Shown piece by piece: positions 1-9,721 of a stretch of DNA of 64,000 bases. A program made the position numbers and the translations under genes. Under the pieces are notes generated by a model. The model ran no database searches. It was given only the letters and a program-made list of their open reading frames with translations, and had not been told where the DNA came from. Origin of the DNA: Mediterraneibacter gnavus ATCC 29149. Lineage in GTDB: Bacteria > Bacillota > Clostridia > Lachnospirales > Lachnospiraceae. The first letter of the stretch is position 1. Each line of letters begins with the position of its first letter. The stretch covers positions 2,189,001 to 2,253,000 of the forward strand of contig NZ_CP043051.1 of the NCBI RefSeq assembly GCF_008121495.1, written 5' to 3'.

Positions 1-831
1 AAAGTGCTGATTTTTGAGTCTGAGGATCAGCTGAACTGGATCTACAAAAGCGATGTAAAGACAGCAGAGCGATTTGGATATATGTGGGAGTGCCCAGACT
101 ATTTTGAAACAGAAGGCAGAAAGATTTTATCGACTTCCGTGCAGGGGCTGGAAGGCGGCGTGTGGAATGCACGAAATGTGTACCAGTCCGGATATTTTCT
201 GGTAGAGGGGGATATCCTTTCCGAGTATGTGCTTTCTGACTATGAACTCTGGGACTATGGATTTGATTATTATGCACCGCAGAGTTTTGAAAGTGAGGAT
301 GGACGCCGGATCCACATCAGTTGGATGGGAATGCCGGATTGTGAGGAATACACAAACCTGACGCTGGAAGATGGATGGCAGCACTGCTTTACATTTCCAA
401 GAGAAGTGCATGTCAAAGATAAAAAAGTGCTTCAGCAACCGGTAAAAGAACTGGAAGCACTGCGCAGAGGAGAAGAAAGAGCAGTCTCTGTTCTGGAGAA
501 GAAAGGTACAAAAGTCTTTGAGGCAGAGGTGCAGAATATCACAGGAAATCACTTCCGCGCAGTACTGGCAAAAGAACTGGTTCTGGAATATGTAAACGGA
601 AGATTTGAGATGAAGTTTACAAGCCAGGATAAGACGTCCGTATCCGCGGGAAGAAGTCTTAGATTCCGGGAAGTAAGTGAAGTCAGAAACGTCCGGATTC
701 TTGCAGATGTTTCTTCTGTAGAAGTGTTTGTCAATGATGGAGAGACTGTGTTTTCTACAAGGTATTATCCGCAGGATTATGAAATAAAAATAGAAGCTTT
801 GGATGCCAAGATTGCATTCTGGGAGCTGTAA
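1..831 (+). CDS. GH32 sucrose-6-phosphate hydrolase / fructosidase, 3' part
   Basis: This is the C-terminal part of a glycoside hydrolase family 32 enzyme that cleaves sucrose-6-phosphate or beta-fructosides. The frame is open from base 1, so the true start lies upstream of the window. The WECPDYF segment near the beginning is the family's ECP motif, whose Glu is the acid/base catalyst. The nucleophile (NDPNG) and RDP motifs lie outside the window. The remainder is the C-terminal beta-sandwich. No signal peptide can be judged. It ends at a strong shared terminator and is the last gene of its unit. Whether it acts on sucrose-6-P or on fructans cannot be told from this part. Confidence 0.9.
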   Translation, partial: KVLIFESEDQLNWIYKSDVKTAERFGYMWECPDYFETEGRKILSTSVQGLEGGVWNARNVYQSGYFLVEGDILSEYVLSDYELWDYGFDYYAPQSFESEDGRRIHISWMGMPDCEEYTNLTLEDGWQHCFTFPREVHVKDKKVLQQPVKELEALRRGEERAVSVLEKKGTKVFEAEVQNITGNHFRAVLAKELVLEYVNGRFEMKFTSQDKTSVSAGRSLRFREVSEVRNVRILADVSSVEVFVNDGETVFSTRYYPQDYEIKIEALDAKIAFWEL

Positions 832-835
832 AAGC

Positions 836-878
836 AAAAATGTTCCCATCGGGATTTTCTGATGGGAACATTTTTGTT
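836..878. terminator. Bidirectional rho-independent terminator
   Basis: A 15-bp perfect stem (836-850 with 861-875) encloses a 10-nt loop. It has an A-run on one side and a T-run on the other, so it can end both the GH32 gene (+) and the leftward purine operon (-). Confidence 0.9.
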
Positions 879-906
879 ATGTAAGAAAGACTGTCAAATG
901 TACAAA

Positions 907-2238
907 TCAGTTTGCATCTTCTTTGTCTTTGGGCAGTACAATGTTGAGGAGTACTGCAAGCAATGTAGCCACTACAACCGGTGATTTGCCGAAGATCATC
1001 ACAAACCAGTCCGGGAAGCTGGCAAGAGAATCACTTGCCTGTGAGATTCCCATTCCCAGTGCTGCCGCAAGTCCCACGATGGAAGTATTGCGAAATGTCA
1101 TATTTTGTGATGTGATCAGTTTCATTCCGGTCATGGCGATGGATGCGAAAACAGACACTGTGGCACCGCCGAGTACACAATACGGAATTGTCGTTAAAAG
1201 AGACGAGAATTTCGGGATCACTCCGGCTATCAACAGAATCAGTGCCGCACCGCCGAGTACACAGCGGTTGATAACTTTTGTCGTTGCAACGATTCCCACG
1301 TTCTGGCTGTATGTAGCAGTCGGGAGTCCGCCGAGAAGAGAAAATAGAATATTGGAGATTCCATATCCTACGATTCCTCCCTGCAGTTCCTGATCTGTTG
1401 GCATACGATTCATTCCTCCGCTGGTTGTGGCGGAAAAGTCGCCGATTGCCTGAATGGAGTTGATTGCAAACAGAAGACCGATTGCGACACAGGCGGAAGG
1501 TTCGAAGCGAATTCCGAAATGAAGCGGGCTTGGCACCTGGAAGAGGGCAGCATCATGGATAGGAGAAAAGTCTACCATTCCGAAGAACAGTGCGATGATA
1601 TATCCACCGATGATACCGATCAGAATGGATGCCAGTTTCCAGATTCCTTTTCCAAAATGATTCAATACCGTTACAATAGTCAATGTCAAAATAGCGACCA
1701 GCCAATTTTGCCAGGAACCATAATCTTCGCTGCCTACCCCTCCGGCCATATAGTTAATGGCAGTCGGATACAGAGAAAGTCCAATTGTAAATACAACGGT
1801 TCCAGTGATCAGAGGCGGGAAAAATTTGCGGATCTTCCGGATAAAAAGTCCCACAAAAACAGCCACGATACCACCTGCGATCATAGCACCTAAAATGGTG
1901 GCGACATCATACTCTTCGGCAATGGACTGCATACTCGGAACATAGGCAAAGCTGATGCCCATGATGACCGGAAGGCCGGATCCGATTGTAAGATACCGGG
2001 TCTTGATAAATGGAAACAGTTGTAACAATGTGGCAAGTGCGGAAGTGACCAAGGCAGCCTGAATTAAAATAACAGAGTCAGCTTCCGAAAGTCCGGCTAC
2101 ACCGGATACAATGATAGCAGGCGTTACACAGCCGACGATCATTGCGACAACATGCTGCAGTGCAAGTGGAAATGCCTGATTAAGGGCAGGCACTCCGCTT
2201 AGTTCAAAAATGGTAGAGCGGGTTGTCTGATGTTTCAT
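907..2238 (-). CDS. NCS2 family xanthine/urate permease
   Basis: This is a 443-residue nucleobase:cation symporter-2 protein with about 12-14 hydrophobic segments. The family signatures are visible: the NSIQAIGDFSATTSG stretch (the Q/E-rich motif of helix 8) and QNVGIVATTKVINR (helix 10 motif). The family carries xanthine, uric acid or uracil across the inner membrane with H+ or Na+. It is the last gene of the leftward operon, 17 bp after carbamate kinase, so purine import (xanthine or urate) is more likely than uracil. The exact substrate is inference. The start follows a GGGGGA ribosome site. Confidence 0.9.
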   Translation of the reverse strand: MKHQTTRSTIFELSGVPALNQAFPLALQHVVAMIVGCVTPAIIVSGVAGLSEADSVILIQAALVTSALATLLQLFPFIKTRYLTIGSGLPVIMGISFAYVPSMQSIAEEYDVATILGAMIAGGIVAVFVGLFIRKIRKFFPPLITGTVVFTIGLSLYPTAINYMAGGVGSEDYGSWQNWLVAILTLTIVTVLNHFGKGIWKLASILIGIIGGYIIALFFGMVDFSPIHDAALFQVPSPLHFGIRFEPSACVAIGLLFAINSIQAIGDFSATTSGGMNRMPTDQELQGGIVGYGISNILFSLLGGLPTATYSQNVGIVATTKVINRCVLGGAALILLIAGVIPKFSSLLTTIPYCVLGGATVSVFASIAMTGMKLITSQNMTFRNTSIVGLAAALGMGISQASDSLASFPDWFVMIFGKSPVVVATLLAVLLNIVLPKDKEDAN

Positions 2239-2255
2239 AAATAAGGTGTCCCCCT

Positions 2256-3203
2256 TTATTCGAGATGGATCCGGGTTCCTGTAAGCCCCTGAATTCCTTC
2301 TCTGGCTTTTTCTAGTAATGTGATCAAAGATTGCCTTCCGGGTGCAGATTCTGCAAATTCTACGGCCGCCTGCATCTTCGGAAGCATGGAGCCGGGAGCA
2401 AAATGACCTTCTGCAATATACTGTTTTGCTTCAGCTACTGTGATATCATCCAGCCATGTCTGTTCTGGTGTCCCGAAATGAATGGCTGCTTTTTCTATAG
2501 CAGTGAGGATGATCAGAACATCTGCATCCAGTTCTTTTGCGAGAAGCGCACTGGCAAAATCTTTGTCTATGACTGCACTGGCACCTTTTAGATGATTGCC
2601 CTGACGAATGACCGGAATTCCTCCGCCGCCACAGGCAATGACAAGGTCACCGGAATCCACCATCGTCCGGATTGTGCCGATTTCAATGATCTCCTGTGGT
2701 TTTGGAGAAGCTACGACACGACGGTAGCCTCTTCCGGCATCTTCTTTCATAATGTAGTCATATTTCTGCGACATTTCGTCTGCCTGTTCTTTTGTAAGAA
2801 AACGTCCGATCGGTTTGGACGGACAGGCAAAAGCTGGATCATGTTCATCCACACGTACTTGTGTGATCATAGTTGCGACAGGAATATCGGTGATATTGCG
2901 ATTTAAGAGCTCTTCACGGAGAGCGTTCTGCAGATCATAGCCGATATAAGCCTGGCTCATGGCAACACAGACAGAAAGAGGGGTATTGGGCTGGTGTGCA
3001 TCTTCGTGAGTCAGGGCGAGCATTGCGTTGTTGACCATTCCTACCTGAGGGCCATTTCCATGAGCAATCACAACTTCACATCCTTCCTCGATCAGATCAA
3101 CGATGGCGTGCGCTGTGATCTTGACAGCTGCCATCTGTTCCGGAAGGGTGTTGCCCAGGGCGTTTCCGCCCAGGGCGATGACAATTCGTTTCTTCCTTGT
3201 CAT
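2256..3203 (-). CDS. yqeA: Carbamate kinase (YqeA/ArcC type)
   Basis: This 315-residue amino-acid kinase family enzyme transfers phosphate from carbamoyl phosphate to ADP, giving ATP, CO2 and ammonia. GGNALG near the N-terminus, HGNGPQVG and CGGGGIPV form the nucleotide and carbamate site, and the length is normal for ArcC. It lies 2 bp after ridA with GGAGGAATAGAT before the ATG. In this operon it is the energy-yielding last step after YgeW-type carbamoyltransfer. That is the established logic of the ygeW-yqeA cluster and is not shown by sequence alone. Confidence 0.93.
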   Translation of the reverse strand: MTRKKRIVIALGGNALGNTLPEQMAAVKITAHAIVDLIEEGCEVVIAHGNGPQVGMVNNAMLALTHEDAHQPNTPLSVCVAMSQAYIGYDLQNALREELLNRNITDIPVATMITQVRVDEHDPAFACPSKPIGRFLTKEQADEMSQKYDYIMKEDAGRGYRRVVASPKPQEIIEIGTIRTMVDSGDLVIACGGGGIPVIRQGNHLKGASAVIDKDFASALLAKELDADVLIILTAIEKAAIHFGTPEQTWLDDITVAEAKQYIAEGHFAPGSMLPKMQAAVEFAESAPGRQSLITLLEKAREGIQGLTGTRIHLE

Positions 3204-3205
3204 AT

Positions 3206-3589
3206 CTATTCCTCCCTGATTGATGCGATTGTTTCTACCTCACATAAAACTCCTTTTGGAAGATCTTTTACAGCAACGCAGGAGCGCGCCGGTTTTCCTG
3301 TAAAATATTTTGCATAGATTTCATTGAATGCAGCGAAATCACCCATGTCTGCAAGGAAACAGGTTGTTTTTACCACATCTGTAAAATCTGCATTCTGGCT
3401 TTCAAGAAGCGCTTTGATGTTTAACATCACCTGTTCTGTCTGTTCTTCGATCGTGGTTCCGACCACTTCTCCTGTTATCGGAGAGAGCGGGATCTGACCG
3501 GAGAAAAACGCAATTCCGTTACAGATGATTCCCTGAGAATAAGGTCCGATTGCTGCCGGTGCATTTTTGGTTTCTACATATTTTAGCAT
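3206..3589 (-). CDS. ridA: RidA family reactive imine/enamine deaminase
   Basis: This 127-residue YjgF/RidA protein hydrolyses reactive 2-aminoacrylate-type imines to keto acids and acts as a trimer in the cytosol. The family's GPYSQGI segment, the SGQIPLSP stretch and the ARSCVAV strand with the substrate-binding Arg are all present. Its place between ygeW and yqeA fits a role in removing 2-aminoacrylate, which diaminopropionate ammonia-lyase (YgeX) releases. That link is inference from chemistry and gene order. The start ATG follows GAGGGACTAAGCT. Confidence 0.93.
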   Translation of the reverse strand: MLKYVETKNAPAAIGPYSQGIICNGIAFFSGQIPLSPITGEVVGTTIEEQTEQVMLNIKALLESQNADFTDVVKTTCFLADMGDFAAFNEIYAKYFTGKPARSCVAVKDLPKGVLCEVETIASIREE

Positions 3590-3646
3590 AGCTTAGTCCC
3601 TCCTTGAATATAATCCATTTCGCATCGTGTTCTAGTATAACAGGTT

Positions 3647-4840
3647 TTACTCAAAAACTCTAGGTGTGGATTTCTCTTCCAGCTTCTTTAAGATATCAGC
3701 AGGATCTGCAAATTTTGCAAGAAAGATCATGGCTGCGATGATATACGGTTTGTAGCTGGCTTCTTTATAAAGTGGTGTTCTGTAGCGGTCGAATACGCTG
3801 GCATCGACTTCACCGGATTCGCAGCTGACACCTGTGATATCTGCAGGCAGACAGTGCAGGTAGAGCGCGTTACCGTCTTTGGTCGTCTTCATCAGTTCTT
3901 CTGTACAAGCCCAGTCTTTGTGCTGTGCGTTCTGTTCCAGAAGTTCTTTTTCCAGAGCATCGATTCCCGCAAAGTCACCGTTTCCATATAATTCAGTACG
4001 TTTTTCCATGGCAGCAAACGGCGCCCAGCTCTTTGGATAAACGATGTCGGCATCTTTGAAAGCTTCTGCCATATTGTTGGTCTTTGTGAAAGAACCGCCG
4101 GATTTTTTCGCATTTTCGGCAGCAACAGCCTCCACTTCCGAGAAGACTTCATATCCTTCCGGATGTGCCAGTACAACGTCCATTCCAAAACGTGTCATCA
4201 GTCCGATCACACCCTGTGGAACAGAGAGCGGTTTTCCGTAGGAAGGAGAGTATGCCCAGGACATGGCGATCTTCTTGCCTTTCAGATTCTCGACACCGCC
4301 GAATTCATGGATGATGTGCAGCATATCGGCCATTGCCTGTGTCGGATGGTCGATGTCGCACTGCAGGTTGACAAGTGTCGGTTTCTGCTGAAGAATCCCG
4401 TCTTTGTGTCCTTCTGTCACAGCATCTACGACTTCGTGCATATAAGCATTTCCTTTTCCGATGTACATATCATCACGGATTCCGATGACATCTGCCATGA
4501 AAGAAATCATGTTGGCTGTCTCACGAACCGTCTCACCATGCGCAATCTGCGATTTTCCTTCATCCAGATCCTGCACCTCAAGTCCGAGCAGGTTACATGC
4601 GGAAGCAAATGAGAAGCGGGTACGTGTGGAATTGTCACGGAATAAAGAGATTCCGAGTCCGCTTTCAAATACTTTTGTGGAGATGTTGTTTTCTCTCATA
4701 AAACGGAGTGCGTCTGCCAGTGTAAATACTGCTTCCAGTTCGTCGTCTGTTTTTTCCCAGGTCAGGAAAAAGTCAGAGTTGTACATGTCTTTGAAGTTGA
4801 GTGCGTTCAGTTTATCGATGTAATCCTGTAATGTTTTCAT
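3647..4840 (-). CDS. ygeW: Knotted carbamoyltransferase YgeW
   Basis: This 397-residue member of the aspartate/ornithine carbamoyltransferase fold belongs to the YgeW group. The carbamoyl-phosphate loop DNSTRTRF, the HPTQAMADMLHI motif and the HCLPAD loop are all visible. The physiological substrate of YgeW is not firmly established in the classical literature. Cluster context implies it generates carbamoyl phosphate from a ureido compound for carbamate kinase. The start ATG has GGAGG 8-9 nt upstream. It is at home beside ygeY and ygeX, as in E. coli. Confidence 0.93.
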   Translation of the reverse strand: MKTLQDYIDKLNALNFKDMYNSDFFLTWEKTDDELEAVFTLADALRFMRENNISTKVFESGLGISLFRDNSTRTRFSFASACNLLGLEVQDLDEGKSQIAHGETVRETANMISFMADVIGIRDDMYIGKGNAYMHEVVDAVTEGHKDGILQQKPTLVNLQCDIDHPTQAMADMLHIIHEFGGVENLKGKKIAMSWAYSPSYGKPLSVPQGVIGLMTRFGMDVVLAHPEGYEVFSEVEAVAAENAKKSGGSFTKTNNMAEAFKDADIVYPKSWAPFAAMEKRTELYGNGDFAGIDALEKELLEQNAQHKDWACTEELMKTTKDGNALYLHCLPADITGVSCESGEVDASVFDRYRTPLYKEASYKPYIIAAMIFLAKFADPADILKKLEEKSTPRVFE

Positions 4841-4899
4841 AGTGTGATTCCTCCATATACTCAGGCTGTGCCTGTTGTGTTTCTTGTTATTTTGAAAGT

Positions 4900-6210
4900 T
4901 TACTTACAATATAAAGTCGGCAGTGCAGCGTAAACAGCGGCACATACTACCAGGTCTGCCTTCCAGGTCTTTTCATTTGGTGCATGAGCCTGTGCTTCTG
5001 CTCCAGGACCAAATCCGATACAAGGAATGCCGTTTCGTCCCATGATGGAAACGCCGTTTGTAGAGAACGTCCATTTGTCAGTCAGTGGGCGGGCTTTTCT
5101 CATCTTAGCAGTCTCTGGTGTTCCAATCCTTTCTTCTCCGTAAAGTCCCTTGTAGGCTTCTTCCAGAGCTTTTGTGACTTTGTGGTCTTTTGGAATGACC
5201 CAGGTCGGGAAGTAGCATTCGATCGGATATACCAGTCCGGTATAGGATGGTCTGTCATAGTTGTACATGGAAACCGTTACATCCTCCCCATATTTCTGTA
5301 CGCTTGGAAGTGCACGGATCTCATCCAGACAGCTTTCCCATGTCTCTCCGGCAGTCATACGGCGATCCAGAGAAACAGAGCAGGAGTCTGCAACCGCACA
5401 GCGGCTTGGAGAAGTGAAGAAAATTTCAGAAGTTGTGATGGTACCCCGTCCTAAGAATCTTGCTTCTTCCCATTCCGGATTATATGTTTCATCCAGCATT
5501 TTTACGAGTCCTTTGATTTCAGTTGTCTCTTCGGCATCGTTTTCGTTCAGTGCACGGACATCCTGCAGGATATCAGCCATCTTGTAGATTGCATTGTCTC
5601 CACGCTCCGGTGCAGAGCCGTGACAGGATACGCCTTTGACGTCTACACGGATCTCCATACGTCCTCTCTGTCCGCGGTAGATACCGCCGTCAGTCGGTTC
5701 TGTGGATACCACAAATTCCGGACGGACTTTATCTTCGTTGATGATGTATTGCCAGCAGAGGCCGTCGCAGTCTTCTTCCTGTACGGTTCCTGTGACAAGG
5801 ACTGTATATTTGTCACTTAAAAGCCCCAGATCTTTCATGATCCTTGCACCGTAAACTGCAGAGACGATACCTCCGAGCTGATCAGAAGTACCACGTCCTC
5901 CGATCTCTGTGTCAGATTCGAATCCTTCATATGGATCGAATTCCCAGTTGTCACGGTTTCCGATACCAACGGTGTCAATATGTGCATCAAATCCGATGAG
6001 TGTCTCTCCGGTTCCCATATATCCGAGTACATTTCCCTGCGGATCGATCTCGACTTTATCAAAATCCAGTTTCCGCATCTCTTCGGCGATCCGTTCAATG
6101 TGATCCTTTTCCCCACAGCTCTCACCCGGGAATTTTACGATCTCTCTGAGAAATTTTGTCATATCCGCTTCATAGTTCTGTGCAGCTTCTTTGATTTTGT
6201 TGAAATCCAT
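4900..6210 (-). CDS. ygeY: YgeY family selenium metabolism-linked M20 hydrolase
   Basis: This is a 436-residue M20-family metallohydrolase (amidohydrolase/peptidase fold). The [11 protein letters not shown] motif gives the metal-binding His and Asp, EEDCDG supplies the catalytic Glu pair, and HAPNE gives the last metal-binding His. A longer frame upstream exists, but the AAGGAGG site before [10 protein letters not shown] sets the start at 6210. In the urate cluster it is thought to hydrolyse an amide or ureido intermediate, but the true substrate is uncertain. It lies between ygeX and ygeW in a single leftward unit. Confidence 0.93.
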   Translation of the reverse strand: MDFNKIKEAAQNYEADMTKFLREIVKFPGESCGEKDHIERIAEEMRKLDFDKVEIDPQGNVLGYMGTGETLIGFDAHIDTVGIGNRDNWEFDPYEGFESDTEIGGRGTSDQLGGIVSAVYGARIMKDLGLLSDKYTVLVTGTVQEEDCDGLCWQYIINEDKVRPEFVVSTEPTDGGIYRGQRGRMEIRVDVKGVSCHGSAPERGDNAIYKMADILQDVRALNENDAEETTEIKGLVKMLDETYNPEWEEARFLGRGTITTSEIFFTSPSRCAVADSCSVSLDRRMTAGETWESCLDEIRALPSVQKYGEDVTVSMYNYDRPSYTGLVYPIECYFPTWVIPKDHKVTKALEEAYKGLYGEERIGTPETAKMRKARPLTDKWTFSTNGVSIMGRNGIPCIGFGPGAEAQAHAPNEKTWKADLVVCAAVYAALPTLYCK

Positions 6211-6253
6211 TTTAAAATCCTCCTTGATAAACATAATGAAATGGTTTCCTGAT

Positions 6254-7459
6254 CTAACGTTCATTGCCGTCCCATACGATGGATTCGTAACGTGTAGGAT
6301 CGGTATCTCCTTCGGTGGAGAAAAGCAGTACCCGGGAAGTTTCATCCAGGCCCAGGTGTTCTCTTAATTCCTGATATTCGTCCATGCACATGATGCAGGC
6401 GAGCGTTCCAAACGGTGCGGCTCCGGATTCTCCGGAAGTGACCGGCGTATCTCCCTTGATCGGTGCGGCGAGCATCCGCATTCCTTTTGCAGCGACCCAG
6501 TCTGGTGCAGCAACAAAGGTATCCACATGATTCTTTAAGATATCCCAGGAGATGGTGTTCGGTTCGCCGCAGGCAAGCCCGGCCATGATCGTCGGCATGT
6601 CACCGTCTACAATGCGGATCGCACCGTCTCCGGCAGCAGCTCCTTTGTAAAGGCAGGCAGCCGCTTCGGCTTCCACAACGACCACTTTCGGCGGGGTCTT
6701 GGGATAGCGGTTCGCAAAATATCCCTGAACAGCACCGGCAAGGGATCCGACACCAGCCTGGATAAATACATGAGTCGGGGCTTCGCAGCCGTCTTCATGA
6801 AGTTGATCGTCGGCTTCCATGGCCATGGTTCCGTATCCCTGCATGATCCATGCCGGAATTTCTTCATAGCCGTCCCACGCAGTATCCTGCACGATGATAC
6901 CATGTTCAGTTCTGGCAGCCATATCGGCAGCCATGCGCACGCATTCATCGTAGTTGCATTCTTCGATCGTAGCAGTGGCGCCTTCTTTTCGGATGTTGTT
7001 TAACCGTGTCTGTGTACTTCCTTTAGGCATCAGGACAACTGCCTTTTGTCCGAGCTTGTTGGCAGCCCAGGCAACTCCGCGTCCATGGTTTCCATCGGTT
7101 GCAGTAAAGAAGGTGGCCTGACCGAACTCTTTTTTGAGCGCTTCAGAAGTGAGGATGTTGTAGGGAAGCTCGCTGACATCTTTCCCTGTCTGCTGTGCGA
7201 TGTAACGTGCCATGGCAAAGGATCCGCCAAGGACTTTAAAAGCATTGAGTCCGAATCGATAGGATTCATCCTTGATGTAAAGTGAACCAAGTCCTAATTT
7301 TTCGGCCATGTGGTTCAGTTTTACGAGTGGTGTGACACTGTATTGCGGAAAACTTTCGTGGAACGTGCGGGCTTTTTCCACCTCGGAAAGTGCCATGACC
7401 GGAAGGTTGGCATCCTCGGTCTTCGGCATATGATTGACTGCCCATTTGATTGTCTCCAT
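6254..7459 (-). CDS. ygeX: Diaminopropionate ammonia-lyase (PLP)
   Basis: This 401-residue fold-type II PLP enzyme (YgeX/DpaL) converts 2,3-diaminopropionate to pyruvate and two ammonia. The [17 protein letters not shown] segment carries the PLP lysine context, TDGNHGRG binds the cofactor phosphate side, and [13 protein letters not shown] is the glycine-rich loop. The length equals the E. coli enzyme. It is the second gene of the leftward operon, 23 bp after the regulator, with an AAGGAGG site. In purine catabolism it gives pyruvate for fermentation, which agrees with the nearby RidA. Confidence 0.95.
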   Translation of the reverse strand: METIKWAVNHMPKTEDANLPVMALSEVEKARTFHESFPQYSVTPLVKLNHMAEKLGLGSLYIKDESYRFGLNAFKVLGGSFAMARYIAQQTGKDVSELPYNILTSEALKKEFGQATFFTATDGNHGRGVAWAANKLGQKAVVLMPKGSTQTRLNNIRKEGATATIEECNYDECVRMAADMAARTEHGIIVQDTAWDGYEEIPAWIMQGYGTMAMEADDQLHEDGCEAPTHVFIQAGVGSLAGAVQGYFANRYPKTPPKVVVVEAEAAACLYKGAAAGDGAIRIVDGDMPTIMAGLACGEPNTISWDILKNHVDTFVAAPDWVAAKGMRMLAAPIKGDTPVTSGESGAAPFGTLACIMCMDEYQELREHLGLDETSRVLLFSTEGDTDPTRYESIVWDGNER

Positions 7460-7482
7460 GTGTAAAACCTCCTTATGATCTG

Positions 7483-8133
7483 CTATTTTCCTGCATCCAT
7501 ATAACTGTAAAGTGTAAATTTAGAAATATTGAGAAGATTTGCAACCTTATCTCCTGATTTTGTGATCAGAAACGCACCGGCATCATTCAGATAGCGGACC
7601 ACCTGAATCTTATCTTCCTTGGTCATTAAAGCCACCGGTTTTCCGACCAGTGCCACGCCCTGCTGCATCAGATCGTTTAACAGCTCTTCTACATTGCGTG
7701 TGATCGTCTGCGGCGAGTGAGGCTTGCTGACTGTGTAAGTATCTGTTTCCGGTTCGGTGTGAAGAAGCGACCCCAGTGCACTGTCTATCGTAAGAAGTGC
7801 TGTAATGTCATAGTTGATGGAAAAGATATAAGAAATCTTTTCATCGGCATCCCGTATGTAAAGGGTACTGGATTTCAAAATCCGGCCGTCCTCCGTGCGT
7901 GTGAGATAAGAAAGCTTATCTTGTACTTTGGCAGCGTTTTTGTGCAAGGTCTCCAGTACGATCCCGGAAGGTCCGTCTCCGGACTTGCGGTGTGTCACCT
8001 GTCCGTTTTCAATGTGGACGATGGAGGTCTCCAGGTCCTTGTTCAGATCATGAATGACAACTTCACAGGAAGTTCCGAACTGTTTTGCAATACCATGCGC
8101 CATTTGCTTTAGAAGCTTGAGTGTATGATCCAT
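7483..8133 (-). CDS. YheO-type PAS/HTH transcriptional regulator
   Basis: This 216-residue regulator has an N-terminal YheO-like PAS sensor domain (about residues 5-120; FGTSCEVVIHDLNKD, YIRDADEKISYIFSINYD) and a C-terminal helix-turn-helix (VANLLNISKFTLYSYMD). The GGGAGGG site is only 1 nt before an upstream in-frame ATG but 7 nt before MDHTLK, so 8133 is chosen. It is the first gene of the leftward purine operon and diverges from ssnA. It probably senses a purine-pathway ligand and binds the palindromic boxes at 8233-8270. E. coli uses a different regulator (YgeV) here. Ligand and mode are unknown. Confidence 0.88.
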   Translation of the reverse strand: MDHTLKLLKQMAHGIAKQFGTSCEVVIHDLNKDLETSIVHIENGQVTHRKSGDGPSGIVLETLHKNAAKVQDKLSYLTRTEDGRILKSSTLYIRDADEKISYIFSINYDITALLTIDSALGSLLHTEPETDTYTVSKPHSPQTITRNVEELLNDLMQQGVALVGKPVALMTKEDKIQVVRYLNDAGAFLITKSGDKVANLLNISKFTLYSYMDAGK

Positions 8134-8232
8134 AGTCATCCCTCCCTTTGTGAAAAACATTGGTAAAATCTGTCAAAAACAACTGCTTCTAAACTCATAA
8201 TATCATAAAAATCCATAAAATCAATAGTTTCT

Positions 8233-8270
8233 CTAAAAAAGTTTTAGAATACCTAAAAAAGTTTTAGAAT
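8233..8270. promoter_or_regulatory. Tandem palindromic operator boxes upstream of ssnA
   Basis: Two identical 18-bp copies of CTAAAAAAGTTTTAGAAT lie at 8233-8250 and 8253-8270, 20 bp apart (two helical turns). Each holds the half-sites CTAAAA and TTTTAG. They end 4 bp before the ssnA -35 box in the divergent intergenic region, which is where the adjacent regulator would act. Binding is inference. Confidence 0.7.
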
Positions 8271-8274
8271 CGTG

Positions 8275-8303
8275 TTGCATTTGTGCAGTTTTGATGGTAT
8301 TCT
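8275..8303 (+). promoter_or_regulatory. Predicted sigma-A promoter of the ssnA operon
   Basis: TTGCAT (-35, 8275-8280), a 17-bp spacer and TATTCT (-10, 8298-8303) stand 73 bp before the ssnA ATG. The operator boxes adjoin the -35, a position used by activators or by repressors blocking polymerase. Confidence 0.7.
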
Positions 8304-8376
8304 ATAAACAGCAAAAGCGGTTCTGGAAGATATGCACAAAAATAGAAGACTTTCAAAAAGAAAAGGAGAGGTTGAT

Positions 8377-9708
8377 ATGCTTATTTTAGGAAACGGCAGG
8401 ATGATCACAAGAGATGCGGACAATCCATATCTGGAATGCGGGGCCGTGGTGATTGACGGGACAAAAATCGTGAAGGCTGGTACGCTTTCGGAAGTGAAGG
8501 CGGCGTATCCGGATGCGGAGTTTTTGGATGCAAAGGGCAAGGTGATCATGCCTGCCTTTATCAATGCACACGAACATATTTACAGTGCATTCGCAAGAGG
8601 ACTGTCCGTCAAAGGATATGACCCAAAAGGATTTTTAGATATTCTGGATGGGATGTGGTGGACGATTGACCGCAATCTGACCTTGCATGATACATATTTA
8701 AGCGCCATGGCTACATATATTGATTCGATCAAAAATGGTGTGACAACGGTATTTGACCATCATGCAAGCTTTGGTTCCATCCGTGGTTCTTTATATGAGA
8801 TTGAAAGGGCTGCGAAAGAAACCGGAGTCCGCTCCTGTTTATGCTATGAGATCTCGGATCGTGACGGGAAGGATAAGGCAAGAGATTCCGTTATGGAAAA
8901 TGCAGAGTTTATCCGTCATGCACAAAAAGAGGATACCGGCATGATCGCGGGCATGATGGGAATGCATGCACAGTTTACAATTTCTGATGAGACGATGGAG
9001 CTGGCGGCAGCGAACAAGCCAGACGGCGTGGGATATCATATCCATGTGGCAGAAGGGATCGAAGATCTGCATCATTGTCTGAAACATTATGGAAAGCGGA
9101 TCGTGGATCGTCTGATGGACTGGGGAATCCTGGGAGAAAAGACACTGCTTGGACATTGCATTTATATCAACGGCCATGAGATGGATCTGATCAAAGAGAC
9201 GAACACAATGGTGGTACACAATCCGGAATCCAACATGGGCAATGCCTGCGGATGTCCGCCGACGATGGAACTGGTGCACAGAGGGATCCTGACCGGACTT
9301 GGAACAGACGGATATACTCATGATATGACAGAGTCTTACAAAGTGGCAAACGTACTGCACAAGCATCATCTGTGTGATCCGAATGCCGCATGGGGAGAGG
9401 TTCCGCAGATGCTTTTTGACGGAAATGTCAAAATTGCAGAGCGTTATTTCCCGCAGAAGCTTGGTGTATTGAAAGAAGGAGCTGCTGCAGATGTGATTGT
9501 TGTGGATTATGATCCGCTGACACCGATGAACGGGGACAATGCAAACAGCCACATTTTATTCGGTATGACTGGAAAACAGGTAGTAACCACAGTGGCGAAT
9601 GGAAAAGTATTGATGAAAGACAGAGAACTTGTATCTATAGATGAAGCAAAAGTGATGGCAGACTGCAGACAGGCGGCAAAAGAGCTGGCTGAGAGGATCA
9701 ACGCATAA
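8377..9708 (+). CDS. ssnA: Putative aminohydrolase SsnA
   Basis: This 443-residue metal-dependent amidohydrolase (cyclic deaminase type) is the same size as E. coli SsnA. HEHIYSAFARG supplies the first metal ligands. HAQFT, HVAEG, GHCIYIN and GTDGYTHDM follow in the family order. An upstream in-frame ATG exists, but AAAGGAGAGG before MLILGNG sets the start. SsnA belongs to the set of selenium-linked purine-cluster proteins and is thought to deaminate or open a purine-derived ring. The reaction is not proven. It is the first gene of the rightward operon, 13 bp before ygfK. Confidence 0.93.
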   Translation: MLILGNGRMITRDADNPYLECGAVVIDGTKIVKAGTLSEVKAAYPDAEFLDAKGKVIMPAFINAHEHIYSAFARGLSVKGYDPKGFLDILDGMWWTIDRNLTLHDTYLSAMATYIDSIKNGVTTVFDHHASFGSIRGSLYEIERAAKETGVRSCLCYEISDRDGKDKARDSVMENAEFIRHAQKEDTGMIAGMMGMHAQFTISDETMELAAANKPDGVGYHIHVAEGIEDLHHCLKHYGKRIVDRLMDWGILGEKTLLGHCIYINGHEMDLIKETNTMVVHNPESNMGNACGCPPTMELVHRGILTGLGTDGYTHDMTESYKVANVLHKHHLCDPNAAWGEVPQMLFDGNVKIAERYFPQKLGVLKEGAAADVIVVDYDPLTPMNGDNANSHILFGMTGKQVVTTVANGKVLMKDRELVSIDEAKVMADCRQAAKELAERINA

Positions 9709-9721
9709 GGAGGGCATGAGG

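Noticed and set aside
8839..9552. 237-codon reverse open frame inside ssnA
   Set aside because: Antisense shadow of a well conserved enzyme gene, with no ribosome site and unusual His/Cys-rich text.
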